Source of the DNA: SD8 sp035528475
GTDB lineage: Archaea; Halobacteriota; Methanomicrobia; Methanomicrobiales; Methanospirillaceae
Length of the DNA stretch: 64,000 nucleotides
Direction: 5' to 3'
Assembly (NCBI GenBank): GCA_035528475.1
Contig: DATKYO010000046.1
Coordinates: forward strand, 1-64,000
Below are positions 16,585 through 24,336 of the stretch, one piece after another. The notes below the pieces were generated by a model. It worked only from the letters and a program-made list of their open reading frames with translations. It was not told where the DNA came from and did no database searches. Both the position numbers and the translations under genes were made by a program. Every line of letters starts with the position of its first letter. Positions within the stretch are counted from its first letter, which is position 1.

Positions 16585-17732
16585 GAATAGACTGTGTTCT
16601 CTGTAAGGGAAAAGGAATGTGCGGCCTTCCACGGTGTCCCGTCATGGCCAGATTCCATGCCCGGCTTCCTCTCGCCCCGAAGAAGGAATACCAGGGAGCT
16701 TCGCCCTCTGTCTTCATCGGCAGTCGGGGATATCCTGCGATGAGGGGAGGCCCGTTGCTCATTGACCAGCCCGATATCCCGCCGGAATGGCTGGCCGGTG
16801 GTATGGGTATCGAAGAGATCGTTGCGATGCGGGCCCGTACTATCCGGGGGCTTTCCACTCCTGGCAATGATACTGAAAAGATCCAGGAAATCGCCCTTTC
16901 CAGTATTCCAGTTGATGTAGAAGTGGGGTTTTGCAAACCTGTCTCCTTTGATCTTTCATTTGACGGAATAATTGCCCCTGTGGGAATGACCGGTGCAATA
17001 TCTTCACTCCTCGTGACAGGGTCCGCACGGGTTGAACGGCCCGTTGACAGGGTCTCATCAGACTATGATCTAGGTGCAGGGAATGCCTGCAGCATACTCC
17101 ATACGTCAGGGATTGATGTATACCATATTACCCGGCTCCTCTCTGCCGGATTGCTTGGCAAAAAAAGGAGGATGGTTCCTACCCGGTGGGCCATAACTGC
17201 AGTGGACAATTCTGTATCTGCGGATCTTTCCAAAAGGATAAGGAATTATCCAAATCTTGGTGAAATTGAGGTCTTTTGTGCAGAACTTTTCGGAAACAAG
17301 ATAGCATTCCTTTTATTTCCCGGAGACTGGCGGTTTGAGATGATAGAGATATGGGGGAAAAACAGTCTCTGGGGAAGGGACGGGGAATGTATCGTCACTG
17401 ACGGAGAAGGGAAAAAGAAGACAGGATATTCTCCCATCACCGGGGCCTATTATTCGGCCAGGCTGGCAGTTGCCGAATACCTGCATAAGATCCGGCGTTG
17501 CGCCCGAATAGTGGTGATAAGAAGTATTTCCAGTGAATACTGGGCACCACTTGGAACGTGGGTGGTAAGGGAGGCCGCAAGATCGGCTGTTCGCTCCACA
17601 CCGGGGAGGCCGGGCAGCCTGGAGGGGGCGGTCGCAGCAGCCTCACTCCATCTTGGAAGCAGCGCCTGGCTTGCGCACAGCCGGCTCATCCCGAGAATTA
17701 AAAGCCAGAAGACCCTAATGGACTTTCAATGA
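16581..17732 (+). CDS. nreA: Nre-family DNA repair protein with C-terminal PIP-like box
   Basis: Nre proteins (DUF650/DUF651) are archaeal factors needed for resistance to DNA crosslinking damage and thought to work with PCNA. The 383-residue protein starts with a zinc-finger-like cluster, C5, C8, C14, C19. It shows the expected central blocks (GSRGYPAMRGGPLL, TRWAITAVDNSVSADLSKRI) and ends with QKTLMDFQ (376-383), which matches the PCNA-interaction pattern QxxLxxF except that the last aromatic is Gln. Overlap with the DUF2117 gene and convergence with the DNA ligase gene, six bases apart, place it in a repair neighbourhood. Confidence 0.9.
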   Translation: MRIDCVLCKGKGMCGLPRCPVMARFHARLPLAPKKEYQGASPSVFIGSRGYPAMRGGPLLIDQPDIPPEWLAGGMGIEEIVAMRARTIRGLSTPGNDTEKIQEIALSSIPVDVEVGFCKPVSFDLSFDGIIAPVGMTGAISSLLVTGSARVERPVDRVSSDYDLGAGNACSILHTSGIDVYHITRLLSAGLLGKKRRMVPTRWAITAVDNSVSADLSKRIRNYPNLGEIEVFCAELFGNKIAFLLFPGDWRFEMIEIWGKNSLWGRDGECIVTDGEGKKKTGYSPITGAYYSARLAVAEYLHKIRRCARIVVIRSISSEYWAPLGTWVVREAARSAVRSTPGRPGSLEGAVAAASLHLGSSAWLAHSRLIPRIKSQKTLMDFQ

Positions 17733-17738
17733 GAGTTT

Positions 17739-19418
17739 TCATCCTGATTGCTGCCTGAATCGTTCCGTTATACTCTCCAGGGTCTCCGTCTCATCAACGG
17801 ACTTGTCGTCCCTCAACCTCACGAAACGGGGAAACCGGAGGGCAAACCCGCTCTCATAATTTATGCTCTTCTGGATCTCGGAATATCCCACTTCGAACAC
17901 CAGGAAAGGTTCGAATCTAACCTCTTTTCCGGAACGGGATACAACATGGTCCTTCAAAAGGTCATATACCTCGCCCAGCTGCTCGTCGGAAAATCCCGTG
18001 GCCACTTTGCTCAGCGGGACCAGTTCTCCCTCTTCCTGGCATGCCAGAAGGAAAGAACCAAAAACATGTGCCCTTTTTCCTTCCCCCCAGTCAGCCCCGA
18101 TGACAGCCAGGTCAAGAGTATCCACGGTAGGCTTGATCTTGATCCAGTTCTTCCCCCTGATACCAGGGGTATACGGTGAATCGGGAACCTTCAGCATGAT
18201 CCCCTCATGTCCGGCGGTCAGGGCTTCCTGGTATATGTTCTCTATCACAGCCTGATCATCGCTGACAACCTGGGGGGCCAGGAAATCACTGACCGATTTT
18301 TCAAGATGTCTTCTTCGCTCATCAATTGGCAGATCGATGAGGGTATCTCCGTCAAGGTACAGGATGTCGAAGACATTGGGAATCATCCGGATCTCTTTGG
18401 CCATGGCAACGACCTCATGTTTTCTACGGAACCTCCGGAGTACGGTCTGGAATGGCATCGGTCTCCCGTCCTTGACGGCAATCACTTCGCCGTCCAGAAT
18501 GACGTCGTGATCAGTCGCAGAATCAAGCATCCTGATGATATCCGGAAGGGCATCAGTTACGTTTTCCAGTTTTCGGGAATATATTCGGGATTCTGAACCT
18601 GATTTATGGTACTGGAACCTGGAGCCGTCATATTTATATTCGGCGGTCATAGCGCCATTATCCCGGATGGCTCTCTCAATAGTCCCCTGCTGGGCCAGCA
18701 TCATCTTCACGGGATGGAAAAGCCGGATATGGACATCTCTGAGTGCGGCCTCGCCCTTTCTTGCCAGCAACCCCACTTCTCCGAGATCATTTAAAGCCTG
18801 GTATGCATGCTCAACCAGCGAGGAGTCTATAGAAAAAGCCCTGGCAATACCCTCACGCACATTCCCTTCTCCCACTCCGATCCGGAAGTCCTCCATAAGT
18901 AGACGGGCCAGGTACTTCCCCTCCAGGGGGCTTGCATTTGAGAGGAGGGAGCGAATAATATTCAATTTCACCTGCTGCGATGATTTGCCCTGTGCTTTTG
19001 CAATCTTTTCCAGGTCACGGTATACTGAAATCAGGGTCATTTCTTCGGCCTGCTCGAAGAGTGGTTTCTGGATGGTTGCTGTTTGCGTAGATCGAGCAGA
19101 AAAAGTTGCGCTTTTCCTTTTTTTGAGGATATTTTCGAAGGCTGTTCCTACATCGCCGGTCAGGTTAATATCGGTGATAATATCATTCCTGCTTGCATCA
19201 ACAATCCCTGTCATCGAATCGTAGAGGAGACTCGGTCCTATGCCAAGTTTGAGGGGGCTCCAGTCAGGGAATATCCTCCCCATTATGAACCGTATGAAGA
19301 TGGGGAGTTCGTCGTCATCCAGTGTGGGGAGAACCTTGCTGATTACGTCAATCATGTCAAGACGCCCGGATATTCCTTCCAGCTGTTGAGCACACCGGGC
19401 AAAATTTACAAAGAGCAT
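17739..19418 (-). CDS. lig: ATP-dependent DNA ligase
   Basis: This replicative and repair ligase seals nicks using ATP. The 559-residue length is normal for archaea. An N-terminal DNA-binding domain (about 1-230) is followed by the adenylation domain with active-site K262 in AEYKYDGSRFQ (motif I), VILDGEVIAV (motif III), EGIMLKV (motif IV) and KNWIKIKP (motif V), then an OB-fold domain ending with ALRFPRFVRLRDDKS. It is complete. The start at 19418 has only a weak purine-rich ribosome site. Confidence 0.97.
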   Translation of the reverse strand: MLFVNFARCAQQLEGISGRLDMIDVISKVLPTLDDDELPIFIRFIMGRIFPDWSPLKLGIGPSLLYDSMTGIVDASRNDIITDINLTGDVGTAFENILKKRKSATFSARSTQTATIQKPLFEQAEEMTLISVYRDLEKIAKAQGKSSQQVKLNIIRSLLSNASPLEGKYLARLLMEDFRIGVGEGNVREGIARAFSIDSSLVEHAYQALNDLGEVGLLARKGEAALRDVHIRLFHPVKMMLAQQGTIERAIRDNGAMTAEYKYDGSRFQYHKSGSESRIYSRKLENVTDALPDIIRMLDSATDHDVILDGEVIAVKDGRPMPFQTVLRRFRRKHEVVAMAKEIRMIPNVFDILYLDGDTLIDLPIDERRRHLEKSVSDFLAPQVVSDDQAVIENIYQEALTAGHEGIMLKVPDSPYTPGIRGKNWIKIKPTVDTLDLAVIGADWGEGKRAHVFGSFLLACQEEGELVPLSKVATGFSDEQLGEVYDLLKDHVVSRSGKEVRFEPFLVFEVGYSEIQKSINYESGFALRFPRFVRLRDDKSVDETETLESITERFRQQSG

Positions 19419-19582
19419 GATGATCCTACTTGCCGGGAATGTTGACCGGAGAGCGGATAAGAGTTCTCATTTCCGGTAAAATGCGTTTCCGCGAGATATC
19501 CTCCCTGTGGAAGGTGTGAACTGCTTAAATAATTGCTAATGATTCTTATACTTTCTTATATTTTCACGGAGTAAGTACTTCC

Positions 19583-20773
19583 ATGGAAGGGCAATGGCAA
19601 CCCGATGCCATAACTGACCAGAAATTGAGCCAGGTCAGGAAGGATCTCTTTGAATATGTCGATAAGAATTCAAAAAAGATAGATTCCAATATCCCCGTTT
19701 TTTTCGGTCAGGTGGTGGACATACTGGAAAAAACCTTTCCAAACCTTCCCGATGCAGTCTATGACCGTTTTATAGATGATATTACGGTAAAAGTGCTTGA
19801 AATCAGCACACAGTCAACAGATGTGGAATACATTGAAAAACTGTTCAAGCATGCGGTCAGGAACAAGCGGAAGCAAGGGGCCCATGTGATCTTCGATATC
19901 GTGCTTGGGATAAAGATGATCGATAGCGGGAAATACACCGAGGCCATCGAGATCCTGAAAAAATACCGAACCACAGACGCAATTGTCTTTACCGCCATTG
20001 CGTACAGCTATTATGTCCTTTCAACAGGTGAGGTGACCCTTGATCAGAAAAGCCTCAAGGCAAAACCGAGTCAGATGGCCCTGAATGCCAGGGAACAGAT
20101 GATTGAGCTGGCAAGGCTTAAACCGCCGGTAAACAGGCTGAAATTTCCCCAGGTCGTACAGGATCTAAAAATCAACAAGATATTCTGGTATATGCTCAAA
20201 CTCGGCATTGAATGGTTCCCACACGAGCAGGAATTTATAAAAATCGGCCTTGATAAGGCCAAGAAGGATGGAAATCGTGATATGCGGGGAGAACTCCTAA
20301 AAATTGCTTCCGAGCGCTATTACAACGATATGTTCTTCCTGCGGGATCTCTATCACTTCAAGCTGGAAGCAAAAGACGCAGGAGGGGCTACCGCAGTAGT
20401 CAGGCAGATGATGCAGCAGCATCCCGACGAGTTAGAACCGATTTATTATGGTCTTCAGCTCTCGATAATCTCCTCGCAGAACTCGGCCTACCAGAAGTTC
20501 AGGGAATCCGCGATATCAAAGGGGATGCCTGCCCACCTGGTTCTCCTGCTTGACTTTGAATTCGTGGTCGTGAGCGGGCAGCAGAGTGAAGCGATGGCCT
20601 GCCTGGATGATATAAAGAAGAAACTCCATGCCAAAAACCACTATATAATCCTGATCGATTATGTGGTCAATGATATCTATTCAATGGACGAAAAACGTTC
20701 AAAAACAGCAAAAAAGACATTCCTGGACTCTATTGACCAATATTGTCTCAAAATCCTTAAAATGAGGGATTAA
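19583..20773 (+). CDS. Conserved helical-repeat protein of unknown function
   Basis: I do not recognise this 396-residue soluble protein. It is almost all alpha-helical and charged, with paired-helix units resembling degenerate TPRs (IDSGKYTEAIEILKKYRTTDAIVFTAIAYSYYVLSTG, then FFLRDLYHFKLEAKDAGGATAVVRQMMQQHPDELEPIYYGL), and no catalytic motif, signal peptide or membrane helix. It is probably a scaffold for protein contacts. It stands alone, followed by a convergent hydrolase gene 12 bases away. An AT-rich promoter region (CTTATATTTTC, about 19553-19563) lies 20-30 bases before the ATG. Confidence 0.65.
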   Translation: MEGQWQPDAITDQKLSQVRKDLFEYVDKNSKKIDSNIPVFFGQVVDILEKTFPNLPDAVYDRFIDDITVKVLEISTQSTDVEYIEKLFKHAVRNKRKQGAHVIFDIVLGIKMIDSGKYTEAIEILKKYRTTDAIVFTAIAYSYYVLSTGEVTLDQKSLKAKPSQMALNAREQMIELARLKPPVNRLKFPQVVQDLKINKIFWYMLKLGIEWFPHEQEFIKIGLDKAKKDGNRDMRGELLKIASERYYNDMFFLRDLYHFKLEAKDAGGATAVVRQMMQQHPDELEPIYYGLQLSIISSQNSAYQKFRESAISKGMPAHLVLLLDFEFVVVSGQQSEAMACLDDIKKKLHAKNHYIILIDYVVNDIYSMDEKRSKTAKKTFLDSIDQYCLKILKMRD

Positions 20774-20785
20774 AGGATTTTTCTC

Positions 20786-21574
20786 CTAAATTCGTATCTC
20801 CTTTGGCCAACCGTTGGATGAACCGGGATTCTGGGCGACTGTGATGTGAACCTCGTCCAGGTACAATCCGACTCCCTCCAGCGCTGATTTCAGGGCCTTG
20901 TCGGGAGTGTTGTTCACCTCACTCAGGTGGGCCAGCATGACCTCCTGGACATCGGCACAGATCTCTTTTAAGAACCCGGCAGCATCGCGGTTCGAGAGGT
21001 GACCTCGACGGGACCTGATGCGCCTCTTCAGCATCTCAGGGTAAGGCCCGTCCCGAAGCATATCAGGGCAATGGTTGCTCTCCAGGATCACTCCGTCACA
21101 CCTGCAGAGGATCTCCTTCATATGTGTTGTGACGATTCCTGTATCCGTACAGCACCCGATTGAGAGGTCATTTTCACTGATGCAAAAGCCGCACGGTTCC
21201 CTGGCATCGTGCGATGTCTCAAAAGCCTCGACAGTGAAGTCTCCGATCCGGCAGGGCTCATTGTATGCGAGCGGAGCCGCCTTGACCGGGGTCTTCGTGG
21301 TTTTCCGTTTCTGGAGAAATTCATACAGTGTCCCGCCGGTAGCATACACCGGGACTGAGAAATACCTGGCAACGGCATCCAGGCCGGAGATGTGATCGGT
21401 ATGTTCGTGAGTGACGAGAATAGCAGAGATAAGGTCCTCCCGTCCCCCTGCTTCCCGAAGACGGCGCAAAAGTTCCCGTCTTGAAAGCCCGGCATCGATG
21501 AGGAGGGCGCCGCTGACTCCTTCAATATAGATACAATTCCCCTTGCTCCCGCTTGCCAGGGCAATACAATGCAT
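20786..21574 (-). CDS. Metallo-beta-lactamase-fold hydrolase (WalJ/YycJ-like)
   Basis: The 262-residue protein has the metal-binding motif THEHTDHISGLD (about 55-66), a following histidine region (TSHDAREPCGFC), a downstream aspartate (CTDTGIVTTHM) and HLSEVNN near the C terminus, all in the order expected for a two-metal hydrolase. The best match by layout is the YycJ/WalJ group of putative 5'-3' nucleases or phosphodiesterases. It begins MHCIALASGSKGNCIYI, typical of that group. The substrate is unproven. It sits alone before the Mo/W locus. Confidence 0.85.
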   Translation of the reverse strand: MHCIALASGSKGNCIYIEGVSGALLIDAGLSRRELLRRLREAGGREDLISAILVTHEHTDHISGLDAVARYFSVPVYATGGTLYEFLQKRKTTKTPVKAAPLAYNEPCRIGDFTVEAFETSHDAREPCGFCISENDLSIGCCTDTGIVTTHMKEILCRCDGVILESNHCPDMLRDGPYPEMLKRRIRSRRGHLSNRDAAGFLKEICADVQEVMLAHLSEVNNTPDKALKSALEGVGLYLDEVHITVAQNPGSSNGWPKEIRI

Positions 21575-21646
21575 TGCTTAATTGTATGACATTCATGTCT
21601 TATACAGGCGTCGATTGTGAAAGGAGAAGTCTTGCGGGAAGATGGA

Positions 21647-22729
21647 TTATGTTGGCTTTTTTTCCATCACGTGGATAGCGCTCGCCTTGAAGGATAGAAA
21701 TACGTCCTTCCCTTGTGCAAGTCCCATTTCATCATAGGACCGGCTGGTTATCACCGCAATCATTTTCAATCCGCAATCGACCCTGATCCTGACCATGGGG
21801 CCCATTGGAACCACCCGTGTAATGCGGCCGGAAAACTCATTTCTCACGCTGGTCTTGCCATCCTCAGCGGTTCCAATTGCTACATCCTCGGGTCGGATAT
21901 ATATGGTTACTCTGGTCCTGGGAGGAATGGGAGATATAGCTTCGATGCGGAGACCGTCAATGTCGATGGAGATCAGCCCCTCCTCATTTGCCTCAACGAA
22001 GCCCTCAATGATATTCTCGACGCCCACCATGTGTGCAACCTCCCTGGACATGGGATGGTAGAAGATCTCCCTGGATGAACCGACCTGGCCTAGTGTCCTG
22101 TTCAGGACCACGGCCATACGATGAGCCAGGCGCTGCCCCTGGACCATGTCGTGTGTGGAGAGGACTATCGTGGTGCCGAACCTGGTATTGATTGCGTTTA
22201 TCAGGTTTTCCACCTTTTCTGTGGAGACCGGGTCCAGGTTGGCGGTTGGCTCGTCCAGCAGAAGGACTTCGGGGCGGGTGATAATGGCCCGGGCGATTGC
22301 TACCCTCTGCATCTCACCTCCCGAGAGGGTGGCAGCCTTCCGATGCTCTAATTCTTCCAGACCAACAAGTTCCAGCGCTTCGGGCACCCGTGACTTAGTC
22401 TCTTCAATAGTTGAATTCCGGAATCTTAATGGGGCGGCCACGTTGTGGAATACATCGCCCCGAAGTGCTGCGGGTTTCTGGAAGACCATGGACATCCGAC
22501 GCCGTACCTGGAGGCGAACCTTTTCCGATTGAGATGTATCGATCCCGTCAAAGTAGATTTTGCCACGTGTTGGAAAATCGAGGAGGTTAATCAGGCGGAG
22601 TATGGTTGACTTTCCGGTTCCGCTGGGTCCGATGAAGGTGAATATTTCTCCCCGGTTTATTGTCAGGTTCACGTCCTGTAGCACCTCCTTCTCCCCGAAA
22701 TTTTTGTAGATTTGCATCAGCTCAATCAT
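21647..22729 (-). CDS. tupC: Tungstate/molybdate ABC transporter ATPase
   Basis: This 360-residue ATPase energises oxyanion import. It has Walker A GPSGTGKST (34-42), signature LSGGEMQRVAIARA, Walker B VLLLDEPTANLDP and H-loop LSTHDM. After the ATPase domain, residues about 290-355 form a TOBE/MOP-like oxyanion-binding domain, which often senses the substrate and inhibits transport. The start follows the tupB stop by one base, so the two form an operon. The TupABC assignment (tungstate-preferring) rests mainly on the TupA-type binding protein at 26583-27572. The symbols wtpC or modC remain possible. Confidence 0.87.
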   Translation of the reverse strand: MIELMQIYKNFGEKEVLQDVNLTINRGEIFTFIGPSGTGKSTILRLINLLDFPTRGKIYFDGIDTSQSEKVRLQVRRRMSMVFQKPAALRGDVFHNVAAPLRFRNSTIEETKSRVPEALELVGLEELEHRKAATLSGGEMQRVAIARAIITRPEVLLLDEPTANLDPVSTEKVENLINAINTRFGTTIVLSTHDMVQGQRLAHRMAVVLNRTLGQVGSSREIFYHPMSREVAHMVGVENIIEGFVEANEEGLISIDIDGLRIEAISPIPPRTRVTIYIRPEDVAIGTAEDGKTSVRNEFSGRITRVVPMGPMVRIRVDCGLKMIAVITSRSYDEMGLAQGKDVFLSFKASAIHVMEKKPT

Positions 22730-22730
22730 T

Positions 22731-23417
22731 TTACCGCTCCTGTACGGTGAAGAGTATGGTGGTCACAATCAGTGCAATGAAGAGGAGTATGATTCCCAGG
22801 GCTATGGAAAGGGGGAGATTGCCCTGTGAAGTCTCGAGAGCGATGGCAGTGGTGAGCACCCGGGTATAGCCCCGAATATTTCCACCGATGATCATGGCCG
22901 CACCCACCTCGGAAATGGCACGTCCGAATCCGAGAATCACTCCGCCCAGGATGGCGAACCTGGCCTCCTTTATTATGGTGAGGATGGTCTGGAATTCCGT
23001 GGCTCCAAGAGAGACAATAGTGTCCTGGATGTTTTTCCTGACCCCTGAGAGAGCAATGAGGGTCATGCCGATCAATAAGGGGACGATCAGCACCATCTGG
23101 CCTATGACCATGCCCACAGGGGTAAACATGAGTCCCATGAAACCGAACGGGCCTGACCGGGAGATGAGCAGGAAGACAAAAAGCCCGGCGAGGACGGTTG
23201 GAAGGGCATAAAGTGCCTGGATGATAGTAATAAGTCCTTTTTTCCCTCCGAATTCCCTGAAATGAATTAATCCGCCGAGAGGGATAGCAACAAGTGAGGC
23301 GAGCAGGGTCGCGCTGAGGGAAATGGCCAGAGAGCGGGCAGTTATCTCCAGAACCTCGGGGTTTAAGGAGACAATAAGCTGGAAAGCCTGGACAAATCCT
23401 TCAATTACCTCATTCAT
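22731..23417 (-). CDS. tupB: Tungstate/molybdate ABC transporter permease
   Basis: This roughly 228-residue inner-membrane permease has about five to six helices and the cytoplasmic EAA loop around SLGATEFQTILTIIKEARFAILGGVILGFGRAISEVGAA, which docks the ATPase. Short length and sequence fit TupB rather than the longer WtpB/ModB. The ATG at 23417 is chosen because AGGTGA ends six bases upstream; the in-frame GTG at 23426 overlaps that ribosome site. An operator-like palindrome (23553-23574) lies about 135 bases upstream, with no other gene between. Confidence 0.87.
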   Translation of the reverse strand: MNEVIEGFVQAFQLIVSLNPEVLEITARSLAISLSATLLASLVAIPLGGLIHFREFGGKKGLITIIQALYALPTVLAGLFVFLLISRSGPFGFMGLMFTPVGMVIGQMVLIVPLLIGMTLIALSGVRKNIQDTIVSLGATEFQTILTIIKEARFAILGGVILGFGRAISEVGAAMIIGGNIRGYTRVLTTAIALETSQGNLPLSIALGIILLFIALIVTTILFTVQER

Positions 23418-23552
23418 GAATGTCACCTGTTTGAAGTTACTGTACCAAAATGACAGTGAGTAGCAATATTAGAAATCCCAGACTTCTTTTTGATTAAGAT
23501 ATAATGAATATTATCATTTAACGCGATTATTAAAGGAAAAGAATTAACCTAT

Positions 23553-23574
23553 TGGTGTAACAGTTGATATACCA
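23553..23574. promoter_or_regulatory. Operator-like palindrome upstream of tupBC (site A)
   Basis: This 22-base site has inner core CAGTTG and outer arms TGGTGTA and TATACCA. It agrees with the ideal palindrome built from TGGTATATCAA and its reverse complement at 19 of 22 positions. It lies between the tupB start and the stop of the winged-helix gene. Two related sites occur at 24295 and 27651. Confidence 0.6.
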
Positions 23575-23578
23575 GATA

Positions 23579-23926
23579 TTATTTTGAACCCATTTCGAAA
23601 ATGTCCCTGCAGATCTCCGGTCCCAGGATGGAAAGGCCCTGGTTACGGTATTCGCGCCATAGTGTATCCAGGTATTTTCTGGTGCCTTTCGGGGTGGTAA
23701 ATATCCCTATACGCTCCGCCCGTTTGACCAGTTCATCCTCCTCCATCATGGCAAAATAGGGAAGGACATAATAATGCGGTACCTTGAGAAACTCGGCAAG
23801 AGCCCTTGTAGTGGGAAACTTGATTTTTATGCCATTTTCAGAAAAATTGACGGTCAGCGATCGATCAATTGTAAGGTGAATTCGTATTGCGGCATCGAAG
23901 ATGAGATCAACATTGAGCGCTGGCAT
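23579..23926 (-). CDS. Small winged-helix protein, candidate Mo/W regulator
   Basis: I do not recognise the family by name. The 115-residue protein has an N-terminal beta-rich part (about 1-34) and then what looks like a winged helix-turn-helix: TRALAEFLKVPHYYVLPYFAMMEEDELV (about 39-67) followed by a beta-hairpin wing, IGIFTTPKGTRKY (about 72-84), and a terminal helix. It lacks a recognisable molybdate-binding domain. Its place between tupB and the storage genes, with operator-like sites at both its ends, suggests it regulates the locus. That is inference. A partial operator (TGGTATAT) lies six bases upstream of its ATG. Confidence 0.6.
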   Translation of the reverse strand: MPALNVDLIFDAAIRIHLTIDRSLTVNFSENGIKIKFPTTRALAEFLKVPHYYVLPYFAMMEEDELVKRAERIGIFTTPKGTRKYLDTLWREYRNQGLSILGPEICRDIFEMGSK

Positions 23927-23931
23927 GGATT

Positions 23932-23939
23932 ATATACCA
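23932..23939 (-). promoter_or_regulatory. Operator half-site at the winged-helix gene start
   Basis: On the minus strand TGGTATAT matches exactly the outer half of the 22-base palindromes at 23553, 24295 and 27651. Its partner arm ATGCCA overlaps the start codon and is imperfect. A TATA-like TTTTTATC lies about 20 bases further upstream, so the half-site would sit at the transcription start. Confidence 0.35.
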
Positions 23940-24026
23940 ATTGTGTGGAATATGAGATAAAAAGATGGTCGCCCTGTCTCACCTGGATGATTCTTCTGTG
24001 AATGATAACGGATTGTTTTTTTGTGT

Positions 24027-24242
24027 TTAACGTTTCTTCTTCTGCTCGTCCGGTACCTCTTCCAGATAAACGACTTCTGCCCCGATATCCTTTGCAATCT
24101 GCTCTACCTCGAATTTCCTGAAATGGGTAAGTTCGATCTGCACCTGGCCGCCGGTCACTGCTACAATTCGATACATGGGCTGCCTGACGCCCTCGCCAAC
24201 TTTCAGCCTTTCCCGGACATAGATTTTAATCATTTTTGCCAC
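24027..24242 (-). CDS. Conserved 71-residue protein in the Mo/W locus
   Basis: The family is not recognised. The small charged protein starts MAKMIKIYVRERLKV, alternates beta strands (YRIVAVTGGQVQIEL) with one helix (EVEQIAKDIGA), and ends with VVYLEEVPDEQKKKR, so it looks like a compact alpha/beta fold with no membrane segment. It is divergent from the storage-protein gene and shares its promoter region, which carries the best palindromic operator. A role in metal handling or sensing is possible but unproven. Confidence 0.6.
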   Translation of the reverse strand: MAKMIKIYVRERLKVGEGVRQPMYRIVAVTGGQVQIELTHFRKFEVEQIAKDIGAEVVYLEEVPDEQKKKR

Positions 24243-24274
24243 TTCCGTTCAACCTGATAAACAACCTTTTGGGA

Positions 24275-24282
24275 TATAAATA
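24275..24282 (+). promoter_or_regulatory. TATA box of the storage-protein gene
   Basis: TATAAATA lies 55 bases before the ATG at 24337. Transcription would be expected to start about 25 bases downstream, near 24303, inside the palindrome at 24295-24316. This geometry suits repression by blocking polymerase. Confidence 0.5.
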
Positions 24283-24294
24283 CTCTTATTCAAT

Positions 24295-24316
24295 TGATAT
24301 ATCAATTGATATACCA
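24295..24316. promoter_or_regulatory. Near-perfect operator palindrome before the storage gene (site B)
   Basis: The core TATATCAATTGATATA is a perfect 16-base palindrome, and the full 22-base site departs from perfect symmetry at one position only (TGATATAT against ATATACCA). It lies between divergent genes at 24242 and 24337. It is the strongest of three related sites in the locus. Confidence 0.7.
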
Positions 24317-24336
24317 CTATAATCTGTTAGCTATTA

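Noticed and set aside
18535..19224. Plus-strand open frame of 229 residues opposite the DNA ligase gene
   Set aside because: Ser- and Arg-rich antisense shadow of ligase with no family features.
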